A stretch of DNA of 64,000 nucleotides, taken from contig NC_079425.1 of NCBI RefSeq assembly GCF_026213295.1, positions 9,726,372 to 9,790,371 of the forward strand. The letters are read 5' to 3'. The stretch comes from Gadus chalcogrammus (lineage: Eukaryota > Chordata > Actinopteri > Gadiformes > Gadidae). Of the stretch, positions 31,401 through 46,049 are shown piece after piece. The notes under the pieces were generated by a model. It did not search any database. It worked only from the letters and a program-made list of their open reading frames with translations, and had not been told where the DNA came from. Every line of letters starts with the position of its first letter. Position 1 is the first letter of the stretch. Made by a program: the position numbers and the translations under genes.

Positions 31401-34400
31401 TGCGTATCTTATGTAAATATATACATTATATCTCCATTATATATTAAATGTGTTGCCGCAACAGTTTCAATCTTACAATAACTTTACAGCTAGGGTAGGC
31501 AATTGGTTGGTTGTCATAAGTTTATCTTTACATCCCGAAAGCATGGATACTTTCAATCTAGCTAACATCTAGCTACCTCTGCTGGTTTCTCAAAATGGCC
31601 TGTCCTAGCTTTAAAATCACTGGTTCAGTTTAAGCATTTTTTTTAATTCCTCAAAGTTCATTTATATTGGCCCTGTCTACATAGTAAAGGTTGCTTTTTA
31701 ATCAATATAACTTCACGATGGCATGCATACAAAACGGGTTCAAATGTATTCATGTTGTCTCTACAAATTATGCACTGTTCCTATCAGGCTTACCTGGTAG
31801 AGTTCTGTATGGATGCCACAAGATCCACCACAAAACCCCCTCCTCTGTACAGCCTCACGCTCCCCCAGAGGGGCAGGGCCTTGAGTCGAGCCTGGGACTG
31901 GTACTTCCAGGGGCTGCTGAGGCCCTCCGAGGCATTATCGCTCCCGGAGGGGCTCCAGGACGGACCATAGGAACCCATATCCTCCACATCCCATGAGTAT
32001 GGGGCATGGCAGTCCGGCACGCCCGATCGCATGGACTTGTCGATCTGGCAAGTGTTGTTCTGCACCCTCACCTGGCGGAGCCGGGCGTTACCCACAAGCT
32101 TGGAGTTTCCATCTGTGATGAATCCTGTGATGGATGTAAAACAAAAAACTCAAAGCCGTTACAAACGCTTAGTAAAATGAAATGATAAATCATTTCTGCA
32201 ACATGTACATAAAAGAAAGAAAGTCGCATACACATTTCATATCTGCAAAAAAGTATATTTTTCATTCAAATCCGAATCTTTCTAGGCCCTATAATAAAAA
32301 TGGATATGGATCAATCGCAATGATTTACCCGCATGCGATCCGAAAATATTTTTCAGCAGAGAGGTGTTTGCCCAGACGAACACGTCGCCGATGCTCATGG
32401 TGTCCGAGATCCCCTGGCTGAAGCTCCGCTGGATGTGCCGGGAAAGAAAGTAGGCGTTTGGATCCCTCTGACCGTAGGCCACCAGCAGCAGCATCCACAT
32501 GAATCCAGCGTAAGCTGCATGATCACACATCGATTGAGTACCTCTTAAGGCAGCATCTCCCTAAGATATTCATTATATCCATCTTCATCCACCCGTCCAT
32601 CCATCTATCCAGACAGCCATCCGTCCTACCCAAACAAACAAACACGCCCGTCTCTATGTGTGTGTGTTTCCCCTTACCGAGGATCTCCTTAATGAGAGCA
32701 TAGACTTTCTGCTCCTTGATCATGTTGCTCTTCATCCTCTCTATGTCGGTGGGGGGTGGAGGCTGGTAGAAACTACAGTTGCTGTCCCTCCTGGCTGTGC
32801 GAACGGCATCCGGATCATCTGTAAAAGAGAAAAGTGGTTCATCCTTTCATCATGGCTGCTCCTAACCCAACACAACAAACCCAGCTGGAGCTTAACGAGG
32901 AGAAATGAAATTAATCATAACAGCAGCATTCTGCACATAAAAGGAAATAACAGAAAGGAGACAACAAGCCAATATTTTTGCAAGCCGGATTACATTTTTT
33001 CCAAAAAGAATAGTATCTGCGCATTATATATAGCTCCCAACGTGTTTATTTCCATCAATAAAAACAAACTCTGGTTTTAACTGAAAACATACCTGAAGTT
33101 CTCCGAGTGTCCTCCACCTGAGGTTCCCCGTATTCCTCCTGGTCCACTTTCTTCAGAACCAGAGCAAAAAAGGCAGCAAATCCAAGAACCTTTTGCAGGA
33201 AAATATAACACATTCTATAATACATTATCTACAATATAGCACAAATCTATATATTCTATTATTTTTCTCTCTCTATATTATTGTACTAATATTTCCATCT
33301 AAACTTTTTTATTGATGTATATATATTATTTGCATTTCTGTAGCACCTTCAATGGTTGGGTGATGAACAGACTCTCCACAAAGGACACCACCATGGAGAT
33401 GAGCCAGCTGATGGAGCGGTCCTTCCCGTAGGTCAGCCCGTACATCATGGTGAAGTAGCCCGACACGCCGCTGGTCGCCACCACCAGGGTCCAGCCAACA
33501 AACACGAACCACCAGGGCAGCCCCCCCTGGCAGCACTTTCCCTTGGCGCCGCCGTCCCCGTGCAGGCTCTCCTCCGGGCTGGAGGGACACGGCGGCTGGC
33601 TAGAGGAGGGCAGGTGGTACTCCAGCAGACCCTTCATACCCTGGACCTGTTGCACTGCCCTGCTGTAGCCGCCGGGGTCCGGGAAACGGGACGCTCCCAG
33701 CAGGCACAGCTCCTTCTCCACGTGACGTAGCTGCCTGTACAGATACTGGCTGTTGCTGCTCATTTTCTGGACGCCATCCGCGGTTTTCTCAGGGCTCCCA
33801 CACAGGTTGGTTTCTGTATGGAAAATGAGAGGTAAAAGTAAACTGTTGTGACGCCGGGGCAAAAGCACAGTTTTCAATCAGGAGGGTTATGCCTTAATCA
33901 CAGAGGTGTAATAGTAGGGACGAACAAGTGTATTTCATGATTTTAATTATGGGCACGGGCATGCCTTTCCGACCTGCGGCCACTCAAAGCACTTTACAAT
34001 TAGTGCCTCACGTTCACCCATTCATACACACATTCAAACATCGACGGCGTTGTCTACCCTGCAAGGTAGCAGCCCACTCGTCGGGAGAAGTAAGGGTAAG
34101 GTGTCTTGCTCAGGGACACCTCGATATTTAGCTAAGAGGAGCATGGGATCGAACCAGCGGCCTCCCAGAGGCCAGACAACCTGATCTATCTCCTGAGCCG
34201 CTGCCATCCCTCATATTACAATTTGAGGATAAAGGCCCATTCTCTTCCGGTGATTAACATGCCCATATTAATCACTATGAAGGTTTCGTGAGATCTAATT
34301 TAAGATGATGAGCTAGTTAGTCCAACCCAATATATACACACATTACAAACTGTCGAATGAAAAGAGAATGATTTGCTGCACAACTCTAACAAAGTTTCAC

Positions 34401-37400
34401 CGATACCCTGAACAATACCTTGTAGATTCACAGCCCCTAAAGTGAGAATCATTGAGGCCTCCTTTTTAGACGCATCAGTATAGAATTCTCCCCCCACTCG
34501 ATTTTGCTTCCTAATGATGTCCTCCACCAAAGACAGCAGTGTGTTGATGTCCGCTGGCTGACCGCTCCTCAGCTCCAGCGCAGGCAGTGGGCTTTTCATT
34601 GCTTTGGAGAGCGACTGAGCGATTCTCTTAATGTCCTGAAATGAAGACAAAAAGAGGGTTAGGGTTAGGGTGGCACATACTGCAAAGCAATACGATTTTT
34701 CGAAAACATTGCTCTGCATGACTGATAATCTGGCTTTTGTTTGACTATACCTTCATCACAGTGTCGGGTGAGATGTCCTTGAGCTGCTTCTGCGGGGAGG
34801 TTTGCGAGGGGCCCACTCTTCCCCCAGACTTCCCCTGCTTGGAGGCATCTGTCTGGGCGGTCCTCTGTCGCGGACGAGTGTTTCGGAAGATGCTCACGAT
34901 GAGGACGTTGATTGGAAACATAATGATTGAACTCTGGAATCCTATCATAACTTGTTGCCATGTGAATTCAATGTGACCTTTGAAGTTGAACAGAGAAAGA
35001 AAACATCCAAATGTTCAGCTTTGAGGATGTGGAGTAGTAGTGAGTGAGACGTTATTGTTGTCTAAGCCGATTTACATCAGTAATCCTACCCTCGTGTATG
35101 TATTTTCGATATTCTCAGAGCTGTGTGATTCTGTTTACGTGTGCTTGTGAATAGATAGTTACCGAGGTCCATCGTTTGCTCCGATGGATCTGTAGGAATG
35201 CCCCAAAACATGATGCTAGTGAGCATGGTGCACAACAGTAGGGAAAAACAGCAGGAGACTCGCTGGACGCGTGTGAACGTGCTGCAGGGTGGTCGGCTAA
35301 TCACAGAGAACCAAATGTGACCGTCACGGAAATCCTTGGCAGTCTTCATGAAGAACAGATTGCTAGAATGAACAAAAAATAATGACCAATGTGTATTGGA
35401 TGTAATAGTCACTTAGGATGCATCTTAATGGATCTGATGTGCTTTAGTGCAAACTTAAAAACATGGCTGCTTTTACCTGAATTTCTTCAAGTCCATTTCT
35501 GTTGCCACTGGGAAAACTTTGTCGAGAGTACACTCTCCCATATCTATGGACAGCCATGAGTTACACAAGAAATGCCACTTTTGGCCCGTCTCCAGATCTT
35601 GCACCATCACTTTGTTGATATACCTTCAAATAAACAAAAACCCATCCATTCCATATGCCTTCTTAAGAATCTCATTCAAGAATCAAGAATCGTATGTGCT
35701 TATTTTTCACTGCCATTTTCACTTTCAAAGCCATCACTTATTAAAATGATGTTTAGCATTGTTGTAACAAAGAGCAAAACAAATACCTTCTACTTTTTGC
35801 GAGTTAAATCAAGTAGGCTTATGGATTCAACAAAATAACAAAAAAGTTTCTAATTAATATGAACATATATGAAATGATCCCAAAATAAATAGCCAACAGT
35901 GACACGGGCGCTCTAAACATTGCTTCAAATAATTGTTTGATCCAAAGGTGATTGCTGCTATGGTAACAGTAACCCGTTTCAACATTGGTTTGTTGCGTTG
36001 GGGCGTCCATACCAAGCAGGGTGTTCCCCCGAGTTATCATGCCAGACCCTGATGCTCTGAAGCTCCCCGATGGAAAAGGGGGTGGTCAACAGGAACATGT
36101 CCATGCCCCCCCTCTCAAACACGGGCTTCTCCGAGTCTGTGAGGTGGTGGGGCTCACTCTCTCCCTCCTCACCCTGCAGGGTAACTGCCACCTATAACAC
36201 ACAGATGTTGATATATATATATATATACATAAAATGAATAGATATATCCCATGGGGGGGACCGATTCCATCCAAAGAGTCTTGGACCAGTGGGATGTGAT
36301 GTGTACCAGGCTTCGTTTTTCCTTCTTTTATGTTAAGAGGGGCTGAGGTGGGCCCACTCACCTGAGAGGATGTGGATGCGCCCCGGCGGTGCCCAGTGTT
36401 TACAGTCAACATGTAGCGATACTCAGCAAACGGGTCATTGTCATCAAGTACTGTTATCTTCACCTAAATGTTGAGACAAGCACAAGAAGTGTCCCGGAAA
36501 AGAAACACCTTTAAAATCTCTCAACGCCATCTATCGTAAGAAAAGTCAATTCAATCCACTTTAATGGATACACAACAAAAAACGTAATAAATCCACTTTT
36601 AGTGGGGCTCACCTTAGCTAAATCCTGAATGTCTTTCCTGCGGGCCCAAATAGCTACGAGGAGATACACAACAAAGATGGCCCCCACGAAACACACCACT
36701 ACAGGATTGGTGGTGAACGTGGCAAAAAGTTCTGCGGTCCGTGACACGTCCACCATGTTAGGCATGACAAAGAAAGAGCTTCCAAACAAGGTCAAATGGT
36801 TACAGAGGCACTGGGTGACCAACGATGTGGTGAGCGGACCAACCTGCAAAATAGATGCAATTTAATAGGTCCTCTTTATGGACGTAAGGTAAAAATGAGA
36901 TGCTACGGTGTAGTTGGTCCTCACCCTGCAGCCATTTTCACTCCAGGCTGATGTACTGTCATTCCAAAACTTGCACTGGGCAGCAATGGAAGAGACAGAT
37001 ACTGTGGCGTTGATGGATGTCACCCCAGCCCCCACAATGGGTTTGACCACGAGGTAGTGCAATCCCACATGTCCTTTTCTTTCTTCTGGCCCCAGCACCC
37101 AGATGTATGATTCCTCTGTGTAAGAATAGTGAAATGTGGTTAAATGTAAACATGCACATGTTATATGCAAGCACACACTCACAGACACACGCACTCACAC
37201 ACACAAACACGTGTGTGTTTGTGTGTGTGAGTTTAATTTGCCCTTGTGTACCTTCTGGGGAACCCTCTAGGGGCATCTGGATCTGAGCTACATGGTCTTC
37301 TTCACTGGGATAGCCGCCGAATCCCAAAAGGAGTTTGAAACTGATGTTTTCAGAAGGCTTAATTCTAAGTACCAGGGTCACTTCTGGTGAGGGCACATCA

Positions 37401-40400
37401 ATCATTAAGGTGCTGAAGTTGCCCAGGTCCAGAAGGGTACTGATCTGCTGTTCTTCCTCCAGTCTGGGCAGGATAATCTGTCAAAACACCAAGGAAACAC
37501 ACACTTATGATGTCCAGGGAATACTGCATGCACATTGGCTCTTCATGTTTGCACACCAGGCAGCTTTTGGTTCTCCCTGGCAATAGGAATATGTCAATAG
37601 AATGCTGTAAATACATACTTATAGTATTTTTCAATGTATTTCCTCAAATAAAAATTCTTGGACTGCTCTCCTAACAGCAGTAGCCAGCCGTATTTGCATA
37701 TAATAGATAAATCTTGCGTTATCTTATTGTTATTTTGTTTATTTATTTTGCCAGGATTTACTACTATGAATTTCTATTATTGCTGCTGTAACAGCGGGAT
37801 TTTCCTCATGGGATTAACGACTCTCTTTTATCATAGTGCAGTGGTAAAAAGATATACGATTTTATTCAAATGGCTGTTAATATCCAACGGGTGAGTTGGC
37901 CTGACCTCTATCTCGTTGGGCAAGTTCTCCACAGGGATAATTGTGCCATCTAATTTAGTGAGGGAGACCGATCCCACGGTGCCAGTGATGTTGGCTTCTT
38001 CGCCAGGATAAGGATTCCTCTCAAAACTCATCATCTATATGCCACCCAAAGAAAAAGCAGCAGAACAAAAACACATGTTATCAATCTCCTCTAGAAAAGG
38101 TCTTGTCAAGACAAATGTTGTTGTTAGACGTTGAGAATTACAGAAAACATATCAAGAGAGTGATCGATTGAATCAACATCACTGTCATGATGAATAGAAA
38201 GATCAGGACACAGCTGTCATTGGGTAAACAACGTGAGGAACACAAGAACACAAACACTCACTCTAACATCCACAGGCTCCTCTGGAGAGAGCAAACCGAC
38301 AGGTAGCAAGGGGAAGATAAATTGCGAGGAGCTCTTCTCATTGGAAGCGATACTCTGCATCTGTATATTTTTTGGAGACACTCTAGAGACAGCAAATAGG
38401 GGCATTAGAATCCAGATGTCAGAGCTGCAATCAGCAGTGGTTACTCGCCCCACCTTGTTTTGATTGAGGTTTCAAGGTTCTCATGCATTTGATTACTGGC
38501 CATTGCTATAGAGCTGAAGGCATGAGAGCCATGAGCCTCATCAAAACAAAATTTCATCAAAATGAAGAGGGGCGAGCAAATATTGCTATTGCAGCTTTAA
38601 TATAAACAAATATTTATTCTCCATTGCAATTCATACTGGGGTTGGTCACCATCGTGTCTTACCTGTTGACATACAGACTGATGTGACCAGAGCTAATGAT
38701 GACCGGTCCTTCGTTTATTTCTTTGCCATTTAACAATGCACTCTGGACATTGTTCATTCCTGTGAGAAGAATATCGGAAACGATTTTCTGAGGGAGGAAC
38801 AAAAAATATATAATTATTTTGTTTTATTGCCTAGTGTATTCTGAGGAGTTATGACAAAATTAAAACAATGTTGCCATACAGGCAAAAACAAACTTTCCAG
38901 CATACATTTAGGCATTTACATATATCCATTTAACAGATATTTCTTATCCAAAGCGACAGGTGAGGTGAGTTATAATGTTATCGTAGGTGGCTGTTCCTAT
39001 GAGGATGTACTAACATATAATAGGACCATATATAATTGTTGATGTACAGCGAGTTCAACACATTCTCTCATATTAAACTCTACTTGGCCTGCAGTACCGA
39101 TGACACGGGGTGTCCAATCCGAAATCAAGATCAGATAGCGGTAAAGTATTATAAAGCACAAAACATTTAAAGGGCCTAGAAACCATTATGGGTCACCAAT
39201 ATAGGCATATTTAAATCTGAGTTTTGGCCAGCAATATAAATTTAAGCATCTCAAAGAAGGAGAGTTAGTGTACTTACATTTGGTGAAACATTCAAAATAT
39301 TGCTGACTGCTTCAACTATTGGTGTGGCCGCTTCCAAAACCTCCTCTTCATCACCATCTTGTGGATAAACGTTAATAGAGAGGAGGGACGAACTGAGGTC
39401 TGCCAAAAGAGAACTGGCCTCAACCTGTTAAACAAGACAGGTACGATTAGGCCTATGGTCATTTCTACTTTTGAAACCAAATATAATTGGTTGGAGCGTT
39501 CTAAAATCGAACGTCAAGGTATTGCATACATTTTGGCCTGTGTAATTTTCATTTGGCAACAATAAATGTCCCATCAACAAACCACAACAAACAAACAACA
39601 AACCTTCTACTGCACACCAATGTGTACCTGGGCTGAAGGACTGAGCTCATCAGATATTTTGGTGAGGCCTGCCACTGCTTTGGCTGTCACATACACTTCC
39701 TGGGAGCTGTTGCTTGGAGAATCCAACAGCACAGATGTCATTGTGCTCAGCATCTGCTCCCTTAGCTGCAGGAGAGGGAACAGGCTTCATTTAAATCTCT
39801 ACTGTAAATATACATACACAAAAATATACACTGCACAATTAAAGTTGCTGTCGCAAAATTTGACTATTGCAAAGAGAGAGAGTGAGTGAGAGAGCGGAAA
39901 AAAGGAGCAGAAGAGAATAAGATTGCAAAAGCAAGCAATCCATGCACACACCTGCGATTGAAAGGCAAGATGGATTCCCAGAACCAATCAGGGAAGAAAG
40001 AACCTGATTGGTCAGGTATTAGCAGGGAGCAGTCAACCTGAATAGCCAACCTATTAACATAGAGTAACTCTACCTTTAGTCTTGCACCCTTCTGATCGTC
40101 AGTGGCGTCCGCATTGAGCATGTCAGAGATAGAGGAGAACATTTGGCCAAGGACTGCGCCTGTCAGAAGACCCTGCGCCTCCAGCTGAGCTATATTACCC
40201 GCGACGGCAGCCTGAAGAGAGTCCACCGAAGAGGCGGTATCACTCTTCCGTACCTTGCAGAATAACAAAGAACCAGACCAGTTTTCAAGACGTAAGCCCG
40301 TGTATTTTACATCCAAAGAAAGAAGGTCCACTCATTCTTCCAAGATGCATGCATTTGTGACAGAAGACAAACCTGAGTGGTGATTGTCATGTCGTTGTCC

Positions 40401-43400
40401 TTATCTCCATTTTTCACAGTCACCACCATTGTCAAACTGTAGTTATTGTTCTTATCTCCGAGGGGTAGGGAGACAGACTTCAGTTCATCTGAGTCGCTGC
40501 ATCTGAGTTGTTGCCCTAAAACCAGGACAGCCTTAATCACTGACAACTCCCAAGTTCAATGAATACTCACTACCATTCAATTACAATCAGCTATTCACTT
40601 GGATGGACTTATTTGGCAGGTGCCCTTCTCCACATCTTTAATATGTGCAAACGCAAAATCAGCATCCATCCTTGAACCGTCAAGATAAATCAAGAACAAA
40701 AGCAACAAAAACCCAGCTCACCTTGCTTTGTTTTCAGGCAATAAAGACAATTGTTTGCAGTGCAGGGGAAACTGGTTTTGCAGGAGATGTCGAACGTATC
40801 GAGCACGGTCCCTGACAGTGGGGATATGACACAGGAAGGGCTGGGGTCGGGGGCTGCTACGCTGGTCATTTGTGAGGTGGTCGTTGAAGAGGCCGCCGTC
40901 GGCGCAACACTCAGTATTGGGAAAGTATACATGGCAAAGCCTGGGTCCGTCTTACCTTAAAACCAGAACACATTTTCAGGCGAACTTGGAATTCTTGTTT
41001 TTTGTTCTATTGAGACATACGGTACTTTGTTTCAAATCCTATCAAGTTACTTTTAAAACGTGAAAGTATGCAGAAAAAAACAAAGTTATGTTTCTTGATC
41101 ATTGAATATTGCTGTTAATTAAGTGTAGTAGGACATGATTTTACATACCATAGGCAATAACAGTGATGTTGCGGAATGCGTCCTTTGCCTCGTTCAAACG
41201 TTGGCTATGCACTGTGTAGCTAGTGTTACCATCCTGTGTCTCTATCAATGGCCTCCTTGATGCTCTGGTATAGCAGTCTTGGAGCTCACCCTGATAGAGA
41301 AATTCACATATTGACCAATCCTGAAAGGTACTCAACATGACATTTTGTTCCTGGTTAAACCTGTGTGTGTTCTCCTTATACCGTTGGGGCCTTTGGGTCC
41401 TCAATGTTCCACACAACCTCTGGGCAGGTTCCTACACAAGTCAGACTGAGCTCTACAGGCTTGTCCACATCTATGGATGCACAATCGGGACAACTGCAAA
41501 AAACAAATATGCATATATAGTTTAGCATGTGTATATTGATATATTTATGTGTGTATATATACAGTATAATTCATGTTCATATGTTGTGCATAATGAATTG
41601 TGTCAATGGGTTCTAGTTTACCTAATAGTAACATCTGTGAATTCCTTTGGTGTAACAGTGATGCACTTGGATGCAGAGGTAACAACACAGTTTCTAAACC
41701 ATGTCTTCCTCTTCACAGTGAAAGTGTATTTTAACATCTCAAATGGATTGGGAAGGCAGTGCTTTCTGATAATACGACCTTTGAAACGTGAGACATCTTT
41801 GCATCTGCAATTTCCATCTGTATGAATCAGAATAAATGAAACAATTGAAAAAAAAACGAGTGAAGATATTCCATCAATCAGAAGACAGTGTTGTACTACT
41901 TACCACAACTCCACTTAAATGCCATTCCTTGTTTGGATAGCAGTGCATCTGCTCCAGTGCCTGTGAGTCGGACACTCTGAGCATGGTCCACTGCAGGATC
42001 CGGAGTAGCACTGATCTCTAGCTGATACTAACAATTAAAAACTAAGTCGGTATCAACAGGCACTACTTTGTATTTCAACAGCAAATTGCTTGAAACTACA
42101 CAAATATGACATGCTGTGAATACATATAACTGTAAGAGCTGCTTCAAGGAGACAAAAGGACACGTTTAAGTGTGGTAAAAGAATGGTGAACATACAGTGC
42201 CTCTGTCGTCATCCGCCGAGCAATCAGAATTATTCCTGCACGCTTTGATCAAGCTGCGAAGGTCCACGTCAACTTCCGCAGCAGAAAACAAATTCGTGGC
42301 TTTTATAGTCACTTCTCTAAGTGCTAGATCACCAAAAACAAAGAGGCATATCCTATTATATACACTGGCAATTGTACAACGATGGTTGTGGTTTATTTGT
42401 TGTATTTCATTGATCCTTTTTTTGGTGTGTTTAGGTTTGGAGTACCTCTGATTGGGTCTGAGAAATGATAATCTTGTAAACTAGCATTCAGCATCTCCCT
42501 GGTTTCCGTCCGGTTATCCCAGGGTGAGGCGAGGGAGAAGAGGAGCTCTGCAGGGGCCCCCCTCTCCAGGGAAACACTGAGGGCCAGGTCTGAGGTGTCC
42601 AGTGGACACGCGTCTTCCTCGGCCACGGCCGAGGCCTTGAGCCCGTCCACGGGCTCCACCAGACACAGACGCAGCTCTGTGGACACCCCCGCGGGCGTCA
42701 CTGCGTTAGAAGCGTGCAGAGTGACGTCATGGCAACCGGGCTCGAGCTGCTCGGTCACCTCTGCACTCACTGTGATGTTGTGTCCCATCGCCCCTTCAAC
42801 CGAGGAGAAATTTGCCAACACTGTCCCCCGACTCTGGATCTCCAAATTCACATTTGTGCCTGTATGGAAACAATGATAATAATAAGTAATTGCATCACTA
42901 GGATGCCTACTGTATTAGGTTATCTGTAAAAGTGGATAACCTTGATGTTAGCTTACCGGCTTCTAACACGACGTGGAGTTGAAGCGGTCTCCCGTAGAGA
43001 GCTTGGCATGCAGTACCTTCTGTGGACAGGTTTTGGCTGTAGCAGGTGATGACACCAAACTCACCAACGGACTCCTGAATGGTGATGACTCGCTGAGCAG
43101 TGACATGCCAGTCGCTGGTGGTACACTCCACCCCCACCGTGAAAACCCCCGGCTTGCTGTATTTGTGCATAACACTACTGTCCACTCTGGAAGAGAACCA
43201 AATAATGAATACAATAATAATATTTTGTATTGATAATAATGCTAATATAAATATAATACATATGTAATAATACATAACATATTGACATTTTTTTCCAATT
43301 AACTATTAAAATGCAAAGTTCTGCTCACTCTTCAGGAGTGTAGGAGTCAATGTTGTGTCCATCTCCTGCATTTAGGGTGCAAGTCAGATTCCCCTCGAAT

Positions 43401-46049
43401 GGATGAAGGAGCCACTTCACCGTGATATTGACGTTGTCGGAGACAGCAGCCAGCTTGCTCATTAACAAGTTGAGGCCTGCCAAAATACATACATATTTTT
43501 CTATCAATCATTACATCTGAAATTTGTTTTAAAACCAAAACCCAGCATTATAGTTATATATTTACACAAGTGTATGATAAAATATATGACCATAAAAACC
43601 ATAGACCGAATCATACCATCTTTGCAATGGTATTCCACCGACAAATAACTTCCCTGTTCAGGACAGGGTTCCCCGAAAGTCCCTACGTCTGCTATAGCCT
43701 GGCAAGCCTGTAGTCCATGACAATGACCTGGAAGGACAAAACCAATTTCCTCAGCTGCACTGTGCAATCAAAGCTCTTTTCTCACTGTGGTAGAATAGTA
43801 TACATATCGTTAGTCACGTAGCATAATGGCCTAAATTCTATTCTGGCCAATGGTGATATCAAACCTCACTCTACTCCCCCATGTTACTGATTCACGTTGC
43901 CTAATCACTTTCTGCCGGAGTCACCTATTTAACTTAAGCAATTTTGACAGTAAAAACAAGATGAACCTTAAAATATGACTATGATGCTGTGAGGCTAACG
44001 ATATTAAATACACAATGTATATTCTACTTCATGAATGTCATTAGATATGATGTATAGTCTTGGCAGCAGTCTAGTCGTCCGTTTTTTATGATTTAACTTA
44101 CTATTAAGAATAGCCCCTATAAATGGAGGAGAGCTTTCTGAAATGCATTTACAAAAGAGACAATTTTCCCCACAATGCCCATATCCATGTCCCTCATCAG
44201 GAATAACTTGCCCGGCCTTTCAGTGCAATGTTTGTGTACACAATCGTTCTTATGCTCAGAACAATTGATATATAGAGGCATTGTTTGTGTGGTGTAACAG
44301 CTCTTAGTGAAACAGCTGCCTTCCATTTGATTATGCTTGTATATCCATTTCTTTGATAGCTTATTATCCTGAGCTCATTTTTATTTTACCCATTGTATGC
44401 TTCCACCTAGGAGTATATAATACTGACTCACTCTCCATTTACACATAACTGTCATAATAGCTAAATAAACATATGATGTATAAATATGAAATATTACCTT
44501 TCACTGGATCCACAACGTCTATCCAGCTACAATCCTCTTTGGAAGATGCAGGCGACAAGGTTTCTTTAGATTTGCAGTAGTGAATTGTCTTACGGCCATA
44601 GAAGCTGTCGTCTATCTCTATTACCTGACCTGAGCCACATTGCAAAGTGGCGTTTAGTCCATCACACGCAATAGATCTCCCAGAATCTGAGGAAACACAG
44701 GAAATTGTCAACACATTACAGGGCTCTACAAATCGTTTGACCTTGTCTATTCTTTACATATAAATAATACATATTTGATGCGTACCAAACTGGCAGATGA
44801 AGTTTAGATCCTGACTACAGTTAACTTTGGCTTCCCACTGGAATCCTGAGTTTCGTAGTACATGTCCGCAGGCCGAGTCTGCATGAGGGTTTGTCACCCA
44901 GTTGTTATAGCTGATGTCGGAGCCATCAAGCCAGGAGAGAGAGCCTGAAGAAGGAAATCAGCGGAGGACAACAGCAATGGATCAATTAATGAGTAACTGA
45001 TTAATTATTAAAATGTTGCTGATACTTGATTGATCCAAGTCAGGAAATGCAGGTCCTGTGTTTTTAATGACGAAAGTATTAGAAGTTAGCACCTGCCTTT
45101 CACATCTTCCCCATGGGGGTCATTGAGGAACGGGTCCTTAAAGGCTATCTCGGTTACAAGTGACATGGTTAAAAGATGGTTACGACGTGTCTTTTGTGAG
45201 GGGGACAAAAGGAACACTCACAAATCAGGCGTTGTTGTTGCCAAAGCCATTTGGAGTATCTGCTAAATTAGCACAGGCTCTCCTGTCATGCATGCTGCTA
45301 GAGGGAGATAGGCAAATGTGTGTGCCTTCCAACAATGGGCAGTAAACAGACATCATAATAGTAGTGCAGACAGCCATGCTGCATTGAGAGATAGGCACTG
45401 AAAAAATATTCTGTTCATTATCTATCACCGAATGATGATTCTTTTTTACTTAAAAATATTGTCTCCTGCTGATCTTCACAAATACAAAATCTTGTAATAA
45501 TTGTCTGCCTCCCAACGGCAGATAGCATTTTGACACTTTCCCAACTGTTTCCTCGTTCTGACATCTGTCATACCTTAGTATTCATTACCTATAGATGATT
45601 TTACCAAATTTTCCCTCAGGCATGAATCAAGTACCAATATATATATGATACAATTACGTGGTGCAGTAAAACTCCATGCATAATTGTTTATCTAATGGCC
45701 ACTTACTTTCATTGCCGGCAGTAGAGTCGAGTGTGAGGTTTGGCGCTGCGGGTGCGAGTCCAAGCCACCAGTCCTTTCCGGGGTCCAAGTGCTTCTGAAG
45801 GAACTGCTGTGTTTCATCGTTGAGGATGAAGGCCAAGTGCCCTCCACCTCGTTCACACCAACTCTCAGCGTTCAGAAAGGGACGCTGCAGAGCCACCAGT
45901 TCATAACAGGAGCCGTCAAATGCCTCCTGGGAATCTGGGCAAGATATGTCTGTCAGATCCTGAGCGTAGGAGACAGCGTTAAGTGAGAAACTCATCAGGA
46001 GCATCACAGAGAACACAGCATCAGCCATCTCTGTCGTTAGACCTTGCAT
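28417..46049 (-). CDS. pkd1l2: Polycystin-1-like 2 (PKD1L2-type), 41 coding exons
   Basis: Very large polycystin-1 family membrane protein. Coding exons in gene order: 45707-46049, 44786-44944, 44498-44686, 43617-43727, 43329-43476, 42957-43186, 42446-42859, 42196-42323, 41904-42027, 41622-41817, 41382-41493, 41149-41290, 40722-40955, 40373-40515, 40074-40253, 39628-39765, 39278-39424, 38663-38787, 38262-38382, 37906-38034, 37252-37477, 36925-37115, 36613-36843, 36362-36463, 36013-36191, 35477-35623, 35163-35362, 34751-34977, 34419-34635, 33347-33813, 33093-33189, 32678-32818, 32329-32514, 31794-32124, 31231-31364, 30208-30335, 29877-30037, 29312-29522, 29013-29114, 28798-28929, 28417-28569. 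All phases fit: 2491 aa (human about 2460). Domains in order: signal peptide, C-type lectin (to about 167), galactose-binding lectin (about 168-267), PKD and REJ-like region, GPS with CLCNHLTLFGSSFFV (about 1322), first TM, PLAT (about 1388-1510), then the multi-TM polycystin part to an acidic tail. The lectin pair favours PKD1L2 over PKD1. The alternative start Met is at 46028. Which fish paralogue is unknown. Confidence 0.95.
30473..30660. mobile_element. GC-rich insert with terminal inverted repeats in a pkd1l2 intron
   Basis: TTGTTGCCCGCGATTGT at the left end matches the complement of ACAATCGTGGGCAACAA at the right end (one mismatch). Between them lies about 150 bp of unusually GC-rich DNA with repeated GCTGCCCGCT-type blocks, in otherwise AT-rich intron 35. 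It looks like a small non-autonomous DNA transposon. I could not define a target-site duplication. Confidence 0.55.
30730..31055. mobile_element. Dispersed fish non-autonomous element (tentative)
   Basis: The right end (ATTAAAGCATCCATAAAGTA, then GCATGCCATGGGACCTTTAA) is a motif I recognise as a common teleost interspersed repeat. It lies in pkd1l2 intron 35 with no coding potential. The boundaries are approximate and the superfamily is not assigned. Confidence 0.45.
33955..34206 (-). mobile_element. tRNA-derived SINE (minus orientation)
   Basis: Read on the minus strand it begins GGCAGCGGCTCAGGAGATAG (A-box-like) and has GGTTCGATCCC (B box, complement at 34145-34155). The common fish SINE body follows (GTGTCCCTGAGCAAGACACC, then TTTGAGTGGCCGCAGGTCGG). 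It sits in pkd1l2 intron 29. The family name is not assigned. Confidence 0.75.
38905..38965 (-). mobile_element. L2-like LINE tail, reversed, in a pkd1l2 intron
   Basis: TTTAGGCATTTACAT...TTATCCAAAGCGACA is the reverse complement of the TTTGGATAAAAGCG...AAATGCC tail of the LINE at 4875-5975. It is short and decayed. Confidence 0.6.

Noticed and set aside
45654..45706. Extension of the pkd1l2 first exon to a stop as a short stand-alone lectin
   Set aside because: A good GTAAG donor and a phase-compatible second half of the lectin domain at 44786-44944 show that the exon is spliced.
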